Source: Allium sativum
Taxonomy: Eukaryota > Streptophyta > Magnoliopsida > Asparagales > Amaryllidaceae
Assembly: GCA_030737875.1 (NCBI GenBank)
Contig: CM060925.1
Coordinates: 484,879,514-484,943,513, forward strand
Direction: 5' to 3'
Length of the DNA stretch: 64,000 nucleotides
Position 1 is the first letter of the stretch, and every line of letters starts with the position of its first letter. Positions 34,001-45,167 of this stretch are shown here, one piece after another. A program made the translations under genes and the position numbers. The notes beneath the pieces were generated by a model. That model saw nothing but the letters and a program-made list of their open reading frames with translations, was not told the DNA's origin and did not search any database.

Positions 34001-35282
34001 CTCTTGTGTTGCCTTTCACTAGTTGAGGGAGGGGTCTCGTGGGACCATAGCCACGTGTAGAAAAGCAGACCTTAGTATCTGCATCGGTAGATAAATCTAA
34101 AGCTCCCGACCGAGTCCTGTATTTCTTGTTTTGGCCGGTGACAGGACTCGGATGGCACGATGTGATACATGTGCATACAGTAATAGAAAAACGATTCACG
34201 ATGAATGCGTGGGAAAAGGGCGCGGTCGAGGGTTAGCGTAATCCCTAATGGCCTAGGTGGTTTAACCCAAACCGAAATACGAAAACGTGTAATAGGTAAG
34301 CGTAATCCCTAGTGGTGCTAGGTGGCGTAAGTCCTAGTAGTTCAAACGATGATTCATATGGAAGAGCCTAGCTAGAACAAGGGTGACAGTCCAAACGATT
34401 TCAAGAATAATACATGAGAAAGCCCGTACGAGGTACGGCAAAGGACTGAACTTACATACATGGAAAGAAACATACGAGCTGAGTAACCTATATATGTGAT
34501 ATATTAGGTTGACATGGACCATTACACGACTTTGAGCAAGGGACATTCATGGTTAACACATGACGCGGGTAAGGATACTAGTACGAGAGGTGCAGAGAAA
34601 ATATACATGTTAGAACTAGGAAGAATATACATAATAGATACCGCGGGATGTTAGACGGGGTAGATACCTTGGGATAATGTACTCGATAGGAATCTGACGA
34701 TGTGATACCTTGACTTATCATAACACCGTAGTTTATCATGATACCTTAGTTTACCTTGCCGCAGTAGTTCAACCGGCTACCCTGGTTTATCTATCTTGTA
34801 GTTATCCTTATGTTTACTTTCAGTTTATGCATGTCATGTTACCTTTACCTGTTTTTATACTGGAAGTAGATAGGACTTACTCAGTCTGTTTGACTGACCC
34901 GTTTTGTTTCGCCTCTTTTCTTCCGTTTCCCCCCCAGGTTTCAGGGAGGAAACAATGTTGTTTAGTTCGGACTTCTTCTGCTTGAAGGTCATCATGGATG
35001 GCTTGGACTTCTCTTGGCTATGGCTACTTTACGGTTTTACTTGGGGAATAATTTATTAAAAAGTCTTTATGCTTCTTTACTATTGCAAGACAGGTTTTGA
35101 TGTACTCTGATGTAAAAGGCTTTAAACCTTATGTATTCATGTTTATGAAAGTTTGATTTTACTTCCGCTATTTATATATATATGTTCTGTCTTGTGATAT
35201 TTCTGTGCATGTTTACCAATAATGCCCCTCTAAAACTAGTGCATTCCTTTGCGAGTGACCCTAGCGGAGGCGGGGTGTTACA
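30747..35282 (+). repeat. Element B 3' LTR (4,536 bp)
   Basis: Complete, TGTAACAACCCG to GGGTGTTACA. TATA box at 31,345-31,354. It carries the native inverted pair CGTATTTTT (LTR positions 11-19) and AAAAATACG (109-117), which are the bases at the fold of the palindrome at the other end of B. ORFs repeated from the 5' LTR (for example 31,490-31,786) are not independent genes. Confidence 0.95.
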
Positions 35283-35618
35283 CCTCATATCGCATGTGCA
35301 TGAGTGTTTATGCTTATTCTTGGATGAAATTTGTATGCCATCACATGGATGTTGCATATGGATGTATGATTGAGCACGCATGTAGATATTATACATTATG
35401 TTAGGGATTTGCTTACATATGGATACATTTCACTAACATATTTCGCATTGATCCTTGCATTAGATAAGTACATATACACACACTTTTGCATATGTTCATA
35501 CAGCATTTAGAATCTTTTAAGGACAATGATTGCTCATGGATGATGCTTTGAGTAGATGGATGATTGGATGGTAGGATACGTTCTTCCTAACTTGAAGATT
35601 TCGGGGACGAAATCCTTT
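35283..35618 (+). other. Element A non-coding tail, second part
   Basis: Starts with the second CCTCA and continues the tail from 22,822. It matches the element B tail and ends GATTTCGGGGACGAAATCC. No ORF of note. Confidence 0.85.
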
Positions 35619-35631
35619 AAGGAGGGGAGAA
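35619..35631 (+). other. Element A polypurine tract
   Basis: AAGGAGGGGAGAA directly before the TG of the 3' LTR. Confidence 0.85.
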
Positions 35632-38590
35632 TGTAACAACCCGTATTTTCAATAACCTGTTATAACATAAATCGAGGCAGAATTTAATTCAAAAATCTGA
35701 ATCAAGGGAAACGGGCTATGCCATTGCGTTCGTCTCGGAAAAATACGCGAAATAGAGTCCGAGTTTTCGAAAATCGGAGTCCGTATGACCCAGTTAAGGC
35801 CCATTGAAGTTTTCAGAAATTTCTATGCTAAAAACAGATTTAAATTTCAAATTAAAAACAAGGATTAGGGCTAATTGGCGTCAGGCGGGAAAACTCCCGC
35901 CAGGACCCCCATGTCGACAGGCATGTCGACAGGAGTCTTAGGGTGTCGACTGCCCTGTCGACAGCCCTGTCGACACGGGGTGGCCAGGCAGTTTTGCCTG
36001 GCGCACCATTTTGATTTGGGCTTGGTCTTGTGGCTTGGTTCTAGAGAATTCCTAAATCTGACGGGCCTAAACTAACCTAGGGTTAATCCTAGGGCTAAAA
36101 ACACTCTAATCTTCTATAAATAAGCCTCTAATCCTACCCTAAAGCCTCATTATTCACTCTAGCAACCAAACTATGTCAAATTGAAATCTCAAATGGCCTC
36201 CACCTAAGAACCCTAGCCTCCACCCTCTTCAAAAATCATTTCTATTAAGATTTTGATGTTCATACAAGCTTTTCTAAGTTGTATGAATGATCATTAGCTT
36301 GCATACATCATCAAGTTGCAAACTTTATTTGCTAAGCTAGAGTTTTTGGGATTTTTGTTAATTGGAGCTTTGTTTTGGGGTTTTATATGCTTGCATAAAA
36401 GGGCTTCTCAATCTTTATTAGTAAATTTGTGTCTTCATAATATTTGTAAGCCCTCTTACCTTCATTTTAGAAACTCTAAAGTTAATATGTGATGAAAGTT
36501 GGGATTTATGCATGTTTAATGAGTTATGCATGCTTATGCGAGTTCACTATGCTATGTTATGCATGTTTAATGAGTTATGCATGCTTATGCGAGTTCACTA
36601 TGCTATGTTATGCATGTTTAATGAGTTATGCATGCTTATGCGAGTTCACTATGCCATGTTACACATGTTTGAGAAGTTATGCATGTTCACTATGCCATGA
36701 TTTGCAAGTTTAACAAGTTATGCACGCTTATGCAAGTTCACTATGCCATGATTTGCAAGTTTAACAAGTTATGCATGTTTATGCATGATCACTATGCCAT
36801 GATTTGCAAGTTTAACAAGTTATGCATGTTTATGCAAGTTCACTATGCCATGATTTGCAAGTTTAACAAGTTATGCAAGTTCACTATGCTAAGTTATGCA
36901 AGTCCAACATGTTATGCATGCTTATTATGATATGTAAGATTCATCATGTATGTTGTGCCAAGTTCCCTCTTTCTATCCTTTATACGTTATGACGAATATG
37001 TAAGCGATAGAATGACGTGGGGGTTTTTTTTGGGTAAAACTTAAAATACATGAAAATATAAGATTGGGAATTTACCTATTAAGTTAGGTCTACCCCTTGG
37101 GAATTTACCTATTAAGTTAGGTCTACCCAAGTTAAACTTGTAATTATGGTTTGAAATTAAAGTGGACATGACACTTAGAAAACATGTGTGGCCAACTCGA
37201 GGTTGGGTTGAGTTTGTAGCGTAAACCTACCCGGAACCGACCGGCTTAACTAGTTGCTACAAACAATAGGACCCAATGTGAGAAGTTGGTCATGAGTACC
37301 TGGCACCCGAGGTTAGACCAAGTTGTGGTGTAAAGCTACCCGGACCCGCCCGGCTTAACTAGTAACCGCAACAAAGTCTAATGTGAGAGGTTAAGGTACA
37401 ATTAAATTAATGCCTCATGATTAGGGTTAAGTCATGGCCCACTAATACTTAACCAATTTTGGGGATACGAGGGATTAAATGGGGTTAAGTGGTGAACTGT
37501 TGGTTACACTTATCTAATTTAATCCATGATTAGTGAGGGGTTAAACCACACTTAACCCTCTTAGAAAACCCTAGCAACGTGGTCTGTTCCAGCAGTAATC
37601 CCAGTTGGGTATCATTCACAACCCTAGAGGCTAGGCTAGGGCGGGGCACGATTACTGGACTGATGTAAGCGACCAAAGCGACGGCTGAGTGGTACAGCGG
37701 TGCGGGTCCAGGCGGGCTACGGACGTGCACGTAGTACGGTGTTGGACAAACTCGAGGCACGGGTACCAGTAGGTTTAGACTGTGCATTATTGCTTAGGTG
37801 TCTGGGGTTGACACCCGAGGGCTTGATACACCCAAAGGTGGACCCAGCACAGTCTGACTACAACCATATGTGGGCCGTATGGACACCAACACTTGACGTG
37901 TTAGGTTTATAGGGAGCCGATCGACTAGACCGTTGGGCTGGGCCTTGCATTAAGGTCACCTCATGCTATTGGGCCAAAGTTTGGGCTGAGGGATCATTAC
38001 CTATTATGTTAGTTTGCTAGTACACTGTGGTGCAAAGCTTAATCTTCTTTATGTGATGACACCTTTATCTATTGCCAGTATATTCATCTCAGTTTCCATC
38101 ATGATGTTAGCTTTATTAGTTTATAGATTGATCGTAGTAGGGCTTACCAGTCTTTTTGACTGACCTGTTTTCTTTCGCTTCTTTTCTTCCGTTCCCCCCC
38201 ACCCCCCCCCCCCAGGTTCTCAAGGAGGGAACAGTGGTGCTTAGCATGGATCGCTTGCTTGTTCGCTGGATAGCTCATGTATGTCTGGATATTGAGCTCG
38301 CTATGGCTTATCACTTTTATTTTTGGGGATAGCACTATGTATTTCAGTATTTCTGTTTATGTTGTACTAGACATATTTATTTTGGCAGATGACTTTATGA
38401 TGTACTAGACTTGTTTTGAGATGGTTTGAGATATTCCGCTGTTTTATTCTCACTTACCGTGTTTTACATATATATATATTTATGTTCCTGTTCTGCCTTG
38501 ATATATCATTATGCATGCTTACCCAGTTCTAACGCCCCCCAGAAGCTAGTGCCCCCGAAAGAGTGACCCTAGCGGAGGTGGGGTGTTACA
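35632..38590 (+). repeat. Element A 3' LTR (2,959 bp)
   Basis: Complete, TGTAACAACCCGTATTTTC to GGGGTGTTACA. It carries the 51-bp array at about 36,502-36,925, the TATA box at about 36,114-36,122, and a long C run near 38,195-38,213. It is followed by CTACT at 38,591-38,595. Confidence 0.95.
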
Positions 38591-39426
38591 CTACTGATCT
38601 AACTTGCATATTCACATGAAATATCATAGAAATTACGTATTTAAACTTGCTAAATCAGATTATAGGGTGATTTATATGAAAATGGACTTACTTATGCATA
38701 GATCTATGGAAAAACACTTGAAATTGATGAAAAACATGAAAAAACACCCATATACTTCATTGAATCCATGTCAGAGATGCACGTCACTCGTCGATTCTCT
38801 AAAACAAGCTAAAGTTGATGAAATAAGAATACGGACAGCATGCACCTCGCACCAAACTCCTTGATTCGATGAATCCTTGCTTCAATTGATGTAGATCCAG
38901 CCTCCATTGGTGTAGATCTATGATTTCCCTCCTTGGATTTTGATTTTTAATGGTGGAAAGGTGTTAGAGGAGGGAGGAGCACAAGGCCATCAAATGAGAG
39001 AATGGTGAATTAAAATATTTCCCACACGTCTCACCCTCTATTTATAGTTTTCACCAGCCACTAATGAGCATCTCCCAAAATCAGCCCATTAGGCTCCCAA
39101 AACCTGGACAACTAACTGAAAAACTTAAAACAGTGATTTCTCCCAAACCGCTGAGCCAAATCTTTAATGTAACCACTCTACGGAAAGGCAAACATCAATT
39201 CCTTTCCAATGGCACAAGTCTCACCCTTTGATTCGACCTGAGTCAAAAGTTATGCCTTGTACAAAACTGGCAGGGGCAAAATTATCACAAACAAAATCAG
39301 TAAAAATTATGGACATGTCTCACATCCCCATAAGCAACATATTAAAAGATGAGAATGATCCATCCCTTAGGGAATAAAATAAAAGTATTTTACGATCTTC
39401 CGATACATAAAATGCGGGCTATTACA
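38591..39426 (-). repeat. Element C 3' LTR, second part (opens with the second CTACT)
   Basis: Continues the C LTR interrupted at 8,898 and ends GGGCTATTACA at 39,426. On the minus strand the LTR therefore starts TGTAATAGCCCGC. It matches the reverse complement of 47,434-48,265. Confidence 0.85.
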
Positions 39427-39440
39427 TTCTATCCCCTTAA
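39427..39440 (-). other. Element C polypurine tract
   Basis: On the minus strand TTAAGGGGATAGAA lies directly before the LTR start. This fixes the orientation of C as minus. Confidence 0.75.
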
Positions 39441-39652
39441 GAATTTTGGCCCCCGAAATTCCAAGCAAACATAAGCAACCACAACAATTCTGCATGCCTA
39501 TCATCCATGAGAAGCCAATTCTATCACCCAAACTAGCAACCATCAAGCGATTCATCCATAGCCTTATCCTAGCACGCGGAATTCTATCAAGCAACAACAA
39601 GATACAACAATATAACAATGATACGATACCAAAAGTTCCTAACAACGAAGAG

Positions 39653-40108
39653 TTATGGATGAGTCGCCCTCATGCTCTCTTCCCTCTCCCACGTACAATT
39701 GTCACCATTTTCACTCCATTGTACCTTGATTAGCTTAGCCATCTTCCTTCTAAGCTGTTTCATGTCATTTCCCACAACACGAAGCGGCTTACGAGGTTTC
39801 GCAACCGCAGTTACTACTTCTAAGTCTTCGTAATGCTCTGGAGATACCACCACATTCGAATCATACACGAACTTCCATAGAAATGACACATGGAACACAT
39901 TATGCACATTTGACATCCTCTCGGGCAACTCCAATCTATATGCGAGCTTTTTGATTCACTTGACTATCAGAAATGGTCCAACAAACCTTGGAGCAGATTT
40001 CCCTTTATTTCCGAATCGAACCGCATGCTTTAATGGCGAAATCTTCACGAAAATCATATCGCCTACATCAAATTCCAAATCTTTTCAATGTTTATCCGCA
40101 TAATTCTT
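39653..40108 (-). pseudogene. Element C integrase C-terminus and chromodomain
   Basis: The open part (39,653-39,934) reads MELPERMSNVHNVFHVSFL and then a chromodomain (LIKVQWSENGDNCTWEREE), close to the corresponding part of element A. The stretch 39,935-40,108 continues upstream with readings such as SAPRFVGPFLI, but with stops. Tekay/Del-like. Broken. Confidence 0.8.
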
Positions 40109-40684
40109 CTAGCGATTTTGGGCCACCTTCATTCGATGCCGAATGATCTCGATACAATTTGAGGTTTCTCTAATCATCTCTGGCCAAAGTACCAACTTAT
40201 CTCCAGTTTCTAACCAACAAGCTGGAGAATTACACGGCCTCCCATACAACGCCTCGTATGGTTCCATCCTAATGCTAGACTGATGGCTATTGTTATAAGC
40301 AAACTCAAATAGATGTAGATGGTCTTCCCATGATCCACTGAAGTCTAACACACATGCCCTCAGGAGATCTTCCAAAACACGATTGACTCTTTCGTTCCGA
40401 CCATCAGTTTGGGGATGATAAGCCTTACTCAAACATAATTCGGTTCCTAAAGCCTCTTGCAAACTTTTCCAAAATCCACTCGTAAACAATGGATCTTGGT
40501 CACTCACTATACTCTTTGGGACACCATGGAATCGAACTATCCATTTCACATAAAGTTCAGCCAACTTTGATGCCGTCCTAGTCGACTTGACAAGAACAAT
40601 TATTGCACTTTTGGTCAAGCGATCCACGATGATCCAAATCTCTTCGTTTCCTGTGCTGGTTCTAGGTTGTCCATCGCTGAATTT
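40109..40684 (-). pseudogene. Element C integrase core, cut at about 40,684
   Basis: Reads VDRLTKSA, then IVSDQDPLFTSGFW, HPQTDGRNERVNR and ALYGRPCNSPACW, so the second acidic residue and the glutamate are present. Similarity to element A extends upstream to about 40,684 (DGQPRTSTGNEEIW) and then stops: no RNase H, reverse transcriptase, protease or gag of C follows. This abrupt end is a candidate rearrangement breakpoint. Confidence 0.8.
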
Positions 40685-40900
40685 TTATTACAGAGAAAAT
40701 AAATGAGAAGAGAAGGATTTTCGAAGTGAAGAGTTTAAATAAAAGTAATAACTAACTTTGAAGGGAATTTTAATTTTGAATTTTTTCTGACCTCTGTTGA
40801 CATACGTATGTTTATTTTGAAAAAAAATATTAGTTTTCTTATATATTATACTATATTTATACTAAGTTATTTAATTATTTTATTTCATTTAGAGAATAAA
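40685..40900 (-). other. Unassigned AT-rich stretch; possibly the 3' end of element E
   Basis: Lies between the cut integrase of C and the RNase H end of E. It could hold the 3' LTR of E (ACATACGTATGTCAACAGAG on the minus strand), but no matching second LTR is in the window. Confidence 0.3.
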
Positions 40901-43900
40901 CTCATAGTTCTCTTCTTAATTAAGTAAACATTGCTTCATTTAATGGTTTAGTTAATATATCTACAATTTGATTTACCGTGTTACTAAATTATAGTGTAAT
41001 GTTTTCTTTAATTACGTTGTCTCTTAGAAAATGATGTCTCACATCAATATGTTTTGTTTTAGCATGATGTGTAGGATTTTTACATAGATTTATAACACTT
41101 GTATTACTGTAGTAAATTAGTGATTTGGTTATATTTTAACCAAAGTCTCTTAGAGTTTGTTGCATATATATTACTTGAGAACAAGCCAAAGTAGTAGATA
41201 TATGTTCTGCTTCAGTTGTTGACAAGGAAACAATATTTTGCTTTTTACTGAACTAGGAAACCAAAGAATAACACAAAAAGTGACAAGTTTCACTTGTGTT
41301 TTTTCGATCTGATTTACATCCAGCATATTCAGCATGGCAATGCGAAATTAAATCGAATGAATCATTCTTAGGATAGAATAATCCAAAGTCTAATGTATGT
41401 TTGACATAACTTAGAATACGTTTTACATATTTTAAGTGATTTTCCTTAGGTTATGATTGATATATAGTGCATAGACAAGCGCTACGCATTATGTCTTGTC
41501 TACTCAAAGAGATATGCAGTAAAGATCCTATAATTCCTCTATAAAGTTTATGATCTACATCTTTTGAAGAATCAGCTTTACTTAAGGCTTCATTGGTTGC
41601 CATAAGAGTGAATTTTCCATTAGTACAGACATATTAAATTTATTAATTAAATCCCTAGCATATTTTTCTTGATTAATAAAATTTCCAATATCTAGTTGTC
41701 TAACTTGTAATCCTAAGAAGAAAGTAATTTCTCTCATATGACTCATTTCAATTTCTCAAGTCATGATTTCTAAGAATTATTGATTCATTTTATTATTAAT
41801 TGGTCCAAAAATTATATCTTCTACATAAATTTGTACTAATTGAATATCATTTTCATTTCTTTTAATAAATAGTGTATTATCTACTTTACTGATTTCAAAA
41901 TTTGATTGTAATAAGTAAGTTCTTAGTCGATCGTATCAGGTCCAGGAGCTTGTTTTAACCGTATAAGGTTTCTTTAACTTATAAACATGATTAGAGATTT
42001 TTCATCTTCGAACAATGAGGGTTGTTCAACGTAAATGTTTTCTTTAACGAATCTATTTAGAAAGGCACTTTTTACATCCATTTTAAATAATTTGAAATTA
42101 TTATGATTAGTAAAAGCAAGTAGAATTCTAGTAGCTTCTAATCTTTCTACGGAGGCAAAGGTTTCATCATAATTTATTCCTTCTTTTTGACAATATCCTT
42201 GAGCAACTAATCATGCTTTATTTCTTATGACCTCAAGTTCGTTCATTTTATTTTTATATACCCATTTAGTCTTATTATAGTTTTATCCTCTGGTCTAGGA
42301 ACAAGTTCCCGTACATTATTTATGGTGAACTGATTCAATTCCTCTTGCATAGCAAGTATTCATGAACCATCAGTTGATGCTTCCTTTGGATTTTGGGTTC
42401 AATAGTTGATATAAATGCTATATTACTCATATTATTTAATTGATATCTGGTTCTAACTACAGAATCAGTATTTCTTAGTATATTTTCTACAAGATGATCG
42501 CTGAAAGCTCAATCATTTTATTAGATTGATTAATCTCATTATTCATATCATTTGATTCATCATTATTATCAAATTCATCTTCATTTTGATTTGGGTTCTT
42601 ATAATTTTCATCAAATAATACATTTAAAGTTTCTTCAATAGTATTAGTTTTTAAACCGAAAACTCTATAAGCTTTACTTCTATTTGAATATCCAATAAAT
42701 ATTCCTTTATCTGATTTTGGATCAAATTCATCTAGATTTTCTTTAGTATTTAAAATAAAGCATTTACTTCTTAAAATTTTGAAGTTAGATACCTTTGGTT
42801 TCTTTTAATACAGAAGTTCATATGGAGTTTTGTTAGTCAATGGTCTAATTAAAATTCTATTCAAAATATAAGTTGTAGCAACTGCTTCTACCCAAAAACT
42901 TTTTGGTAAACTGCTATCAGAAGGCATGGTTCTCGTACACTTGTATTATCCTATTTTTAAGGCTAACTACTCCATTTTGTAGTGGAGTTATTGAAAAAGA
43001 AAAATTATGAGTAATTCCCTTTTTACTGCAAAATTTCCATTTTCAAATTCTCCAACATGATCACTACGTATAGTTTTAACTTTCAAAGGTAATATATTTT
43101 GAATTCTTTTCGAAAAAGTTTTAAATAATTCAAAAGCGTCACTTTTATGTTTAAGAAACAATGTCCAAGTAAATCAAGAGAAAACATCAATAATAACGAA
43201 AACATATCTAGTATGGTTTATTGACTGTGTTTGTGATGGACCAAATAAATCCATATGAAGTAATTCCAACGGATGTGATGTGGAAATCTCATCTTTTGGC
43301 TTGAGTGAACTTTTTCTTAATTTTCTTAATTGGAAAGTGTCACATAAGTTATCTAATTCGAAATTCATTTTGGGTAATCCTCTAACTAAGTTTAATTTAG
43401 AGATTGTAGATAGATGTTTGAAATTTAAATGTATGAGTCTCTTATGCCAAATCCAAGGGTCACTTGTATTGGCCAAAAGACACAAATTATCATTTGAAAT
43501 TTTCATACTTAAGATGTAAATTTTTTTCTTTCTAATTCCTTATAAAATTATATTTGAATTATTATCTTCGATAAAGCACTTGTCTTTTTCAAATTTAATT
43601 TTATAGCCTTTATCACATAATTGACTTATACTTAGTAAGTTATGTTTTAAATTCCTAACTAATAAACATCAGAAATAGGAGATTTAGAATTACCGCCATT
43701 ACTGATTCCAATTTATGAAGCCTAATTTAAATTTATAGCTTTATCGCTTAATTGACTTATACTTAGTAAGTGGGCAATGTTTTAAACAATTTTTTGATGA
43801 TTTTCGAAAAATAAAAGCCTAATTATGAAGTTTTAAGACAGTGAGATTTTTTATATTTTGAAATTTAACAGAGACCTTAACCAAATTGTCCCTTTCAGAA
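40901..43900 (-). mobile_element. Element E: decayed Tork/SIRE-type Copia, minus strand, coding part only
   Basis: Domains in order on the minus strand: protease/pre-integrase border about 43,560-43,660 (NLKHNLLSISQLCDKGYK), GAG-pre-integrase and integrase start 43,174-43,506 (LWHKRL-type zinc region; HPLELLHMDLFGP), integrase core end near 42,800-42,920, the post-integrase segment 42,600-42,780 (SDKGIFIGYSNRSKAYRV), reverse transcriptase about 42,290-41,700 (catalytic YVDD now YVED), and RNase H about 41,230-40,900 (TKHIDVRHHFLRDN). Most frames have stops. A second copy of the LLSISQL segment near 43,735-43,800 suggests a partial duplication. No LTR pair or gag seen, so both ends are truncated. 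Confidence 0.8.
43174..43506 (-). pseudogene. Element E GAG-pre-integrase / integrase N-terminal fragment
   Basis: The longest open piece of E (110 residues). It contains WIWHKRLIHLNFKHL, a stretch with the second half of the zinc motif altered (LCDTFQLRK, where Cys-X2-Cys is expected), and the first integrase core strand LLHMDLFGP with its catalytic Asp. Loss of the second cysteine and the surrounding stops make it non-functional. Confidence 0.8.
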
Positions 43901-44907
43901 AAGCATTTGTTGGATCATCCATTAGTTGGATAATTTGGGATATAGTGTACGAAAAATTATACCAATAATGTAGTAGCTTGTTCATCCAAATAATGCATGT
44001 TGGTATACAAATTTGTGATTTTTTTATTATTTGTAGTAAAAATTAAATAAATTGGGAAATGGAACTACAATCACAAAAATGGTCGTACAGTCTTCTATTT
44101 TTCATGATGAGTAAATCAACGAAAATACAAATTTATTATGATGGCTTATTGTGATTCCTTACGACACAGTTGTTGAAAACAAGAAACTAGAACAAAGTAA
44201 TTGAAACCAATGGAGATGGTTTAATATGATGTTATAGGCAATCAATTTTGATGTGCAATTCATATATACGGGAAGTAATTTTGCATATCAAGGCTATTTT
44301 TCCCGAGGCAAATCATCACCGTACCCTGCATATGATAGACTACCACCTTAACTCAAATTTATTAGGATCATATCGTACTTCAAACCACTGGCTATCCATT
44401 ATCCAAGGTTCTTAAGTTTAGATCGATTAAATCATTGAAGTAGTCATATCCATTTTTTTCTTTCAAAATTGTATGTTGAGTGCAAAAGTAAAAACGTATG
44501 TTCGATCATTAAATATATAATAACTTCACTGGAAACATGTTTATAGTTCTTTTCTAGTTTTAATATTACAATTTAAGTAATAAATTTGCACTGAAAAGAA
44601 CGTATTCGAACATCATTGTTGTCTAAAATGACATATCTATTGTCACCGGCCTTTTGGCCCAGACCACCAACAAAAGTATGATCCGATGATTATTAGACAA
44701 ATAACACAAACAGATGATCTGAAGACCCGGGCGTTGAGACCAAATATCTGGTTCGTCAATCAAACAAGTCGAAAGAATAGAGGTACGAGATAATTAGAAA
44801 CCAAGCTAGAGAGGCATAAAGCTCGAATTAATCAACTCCTTACAATAGTCATTGAGTTTGTATTTGCATAGCATTCCGTAATCCAGATCAGATCATTTCA
44901 TCAATCA
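43901..44907. other. Non-coding; original 3' flank of the Copia element
   Basis: No ORF, repeat or domain recognised. By its position after the Copia 3' LTR (reading on the minus strand) it should be the original downstream flank of that insertion. Confidence 0.4.
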
Positions 44908-44913
44908 GATCGG
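44908..44913 (-). other. Target-site duplication CCGATC, right copy (Copia element)
   Basis: GATCGG on the plus strand, CCGATC on the minus strand, immediately after the CA end of the 3' LTR. It matches 4,341-4,346. Confidence 0.55.
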
Positions 44914-45167
44914 TGAAAGAATTCAGTTTGCCGAGCATTTCATTATTCTCAGCTCCTTTATATAGGAGTTTAGAGCTGCAAATTTTTACAGGAATTATTG
45001 CAACCAAATGAACATTAATATAAATAATATATATAACCATATGAAATATATATATATATTAATATAAATAACATATATCAAATATTCTATCATCAATATA
45101 TATATATATATATATTACCATATGTTATATATATTAACACAAATAACAGATATCAAAAATTCTAACA
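44914..45167 (-). repeat. Copia 3' LTR (254 bp)
   Basis: On the minus strand it runs TGTTAGAAT to TTCTTTCA. Same length and layout as 4,347-4,600, with TATA box CTATATAAAG at 44,957-44,966. A purine-rich GCGAGGGAG (45,168-45,176, minus strand) precedes it as a weak polypurine tract. Confidence 0.85.

Larger units (their letters stand above)
22823..35282 (+). mobile_element. Element B: non-autonomous Tekay/Del-like element with 4.5-kb LTRs and an inverted LTR piece at its left end
   Basis: From left: an inverted copy of part of its own LTR (22,823-24,282), a 5' LTR lacking only its first ten bases (24,273-28,789), primer-binding site, a 1.95-kb internal region with only scraps of pol, polypurine tract, and a complete 3' LTR (30,747-35,282). 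It is flanked by CCTCA on both sides. The two LTRs differ by eye at about a dozen positions plus length changes in TA and C runs in 4.5 kb, so this is the youngest element in the window. Lacking gag-pol, it must have been moved by proteins from a relative. Confidence 0.9.
8899..38590 (+). mobile_element. Element A: Tekay/Del-like Gypsy chromovirus, nearly complete, carrying two later insertions
   Basis: Structure: 5' LTR (8,899-9,232 and 15,321-17,929), primer-binding site, gag-pol (18,126-22,620), a non-coding tail (22,621-22,822 and 35,283-35,631), polypurine tract and 3' LTR (35,632-38,590). Inside it sit F (9,233-15,320) and B (22,823-35,282). Without these, A is about 11 kb, in the usual range for this lineage. 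The LTRs end TG...CA and differ, by eye, at about 25 positions plus an 18-bp indel and length changes in C and TA runs over 2.9 kb. It is a fairly young copy, but disabled by two stops and a frameshift. Confidence 0.9.
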
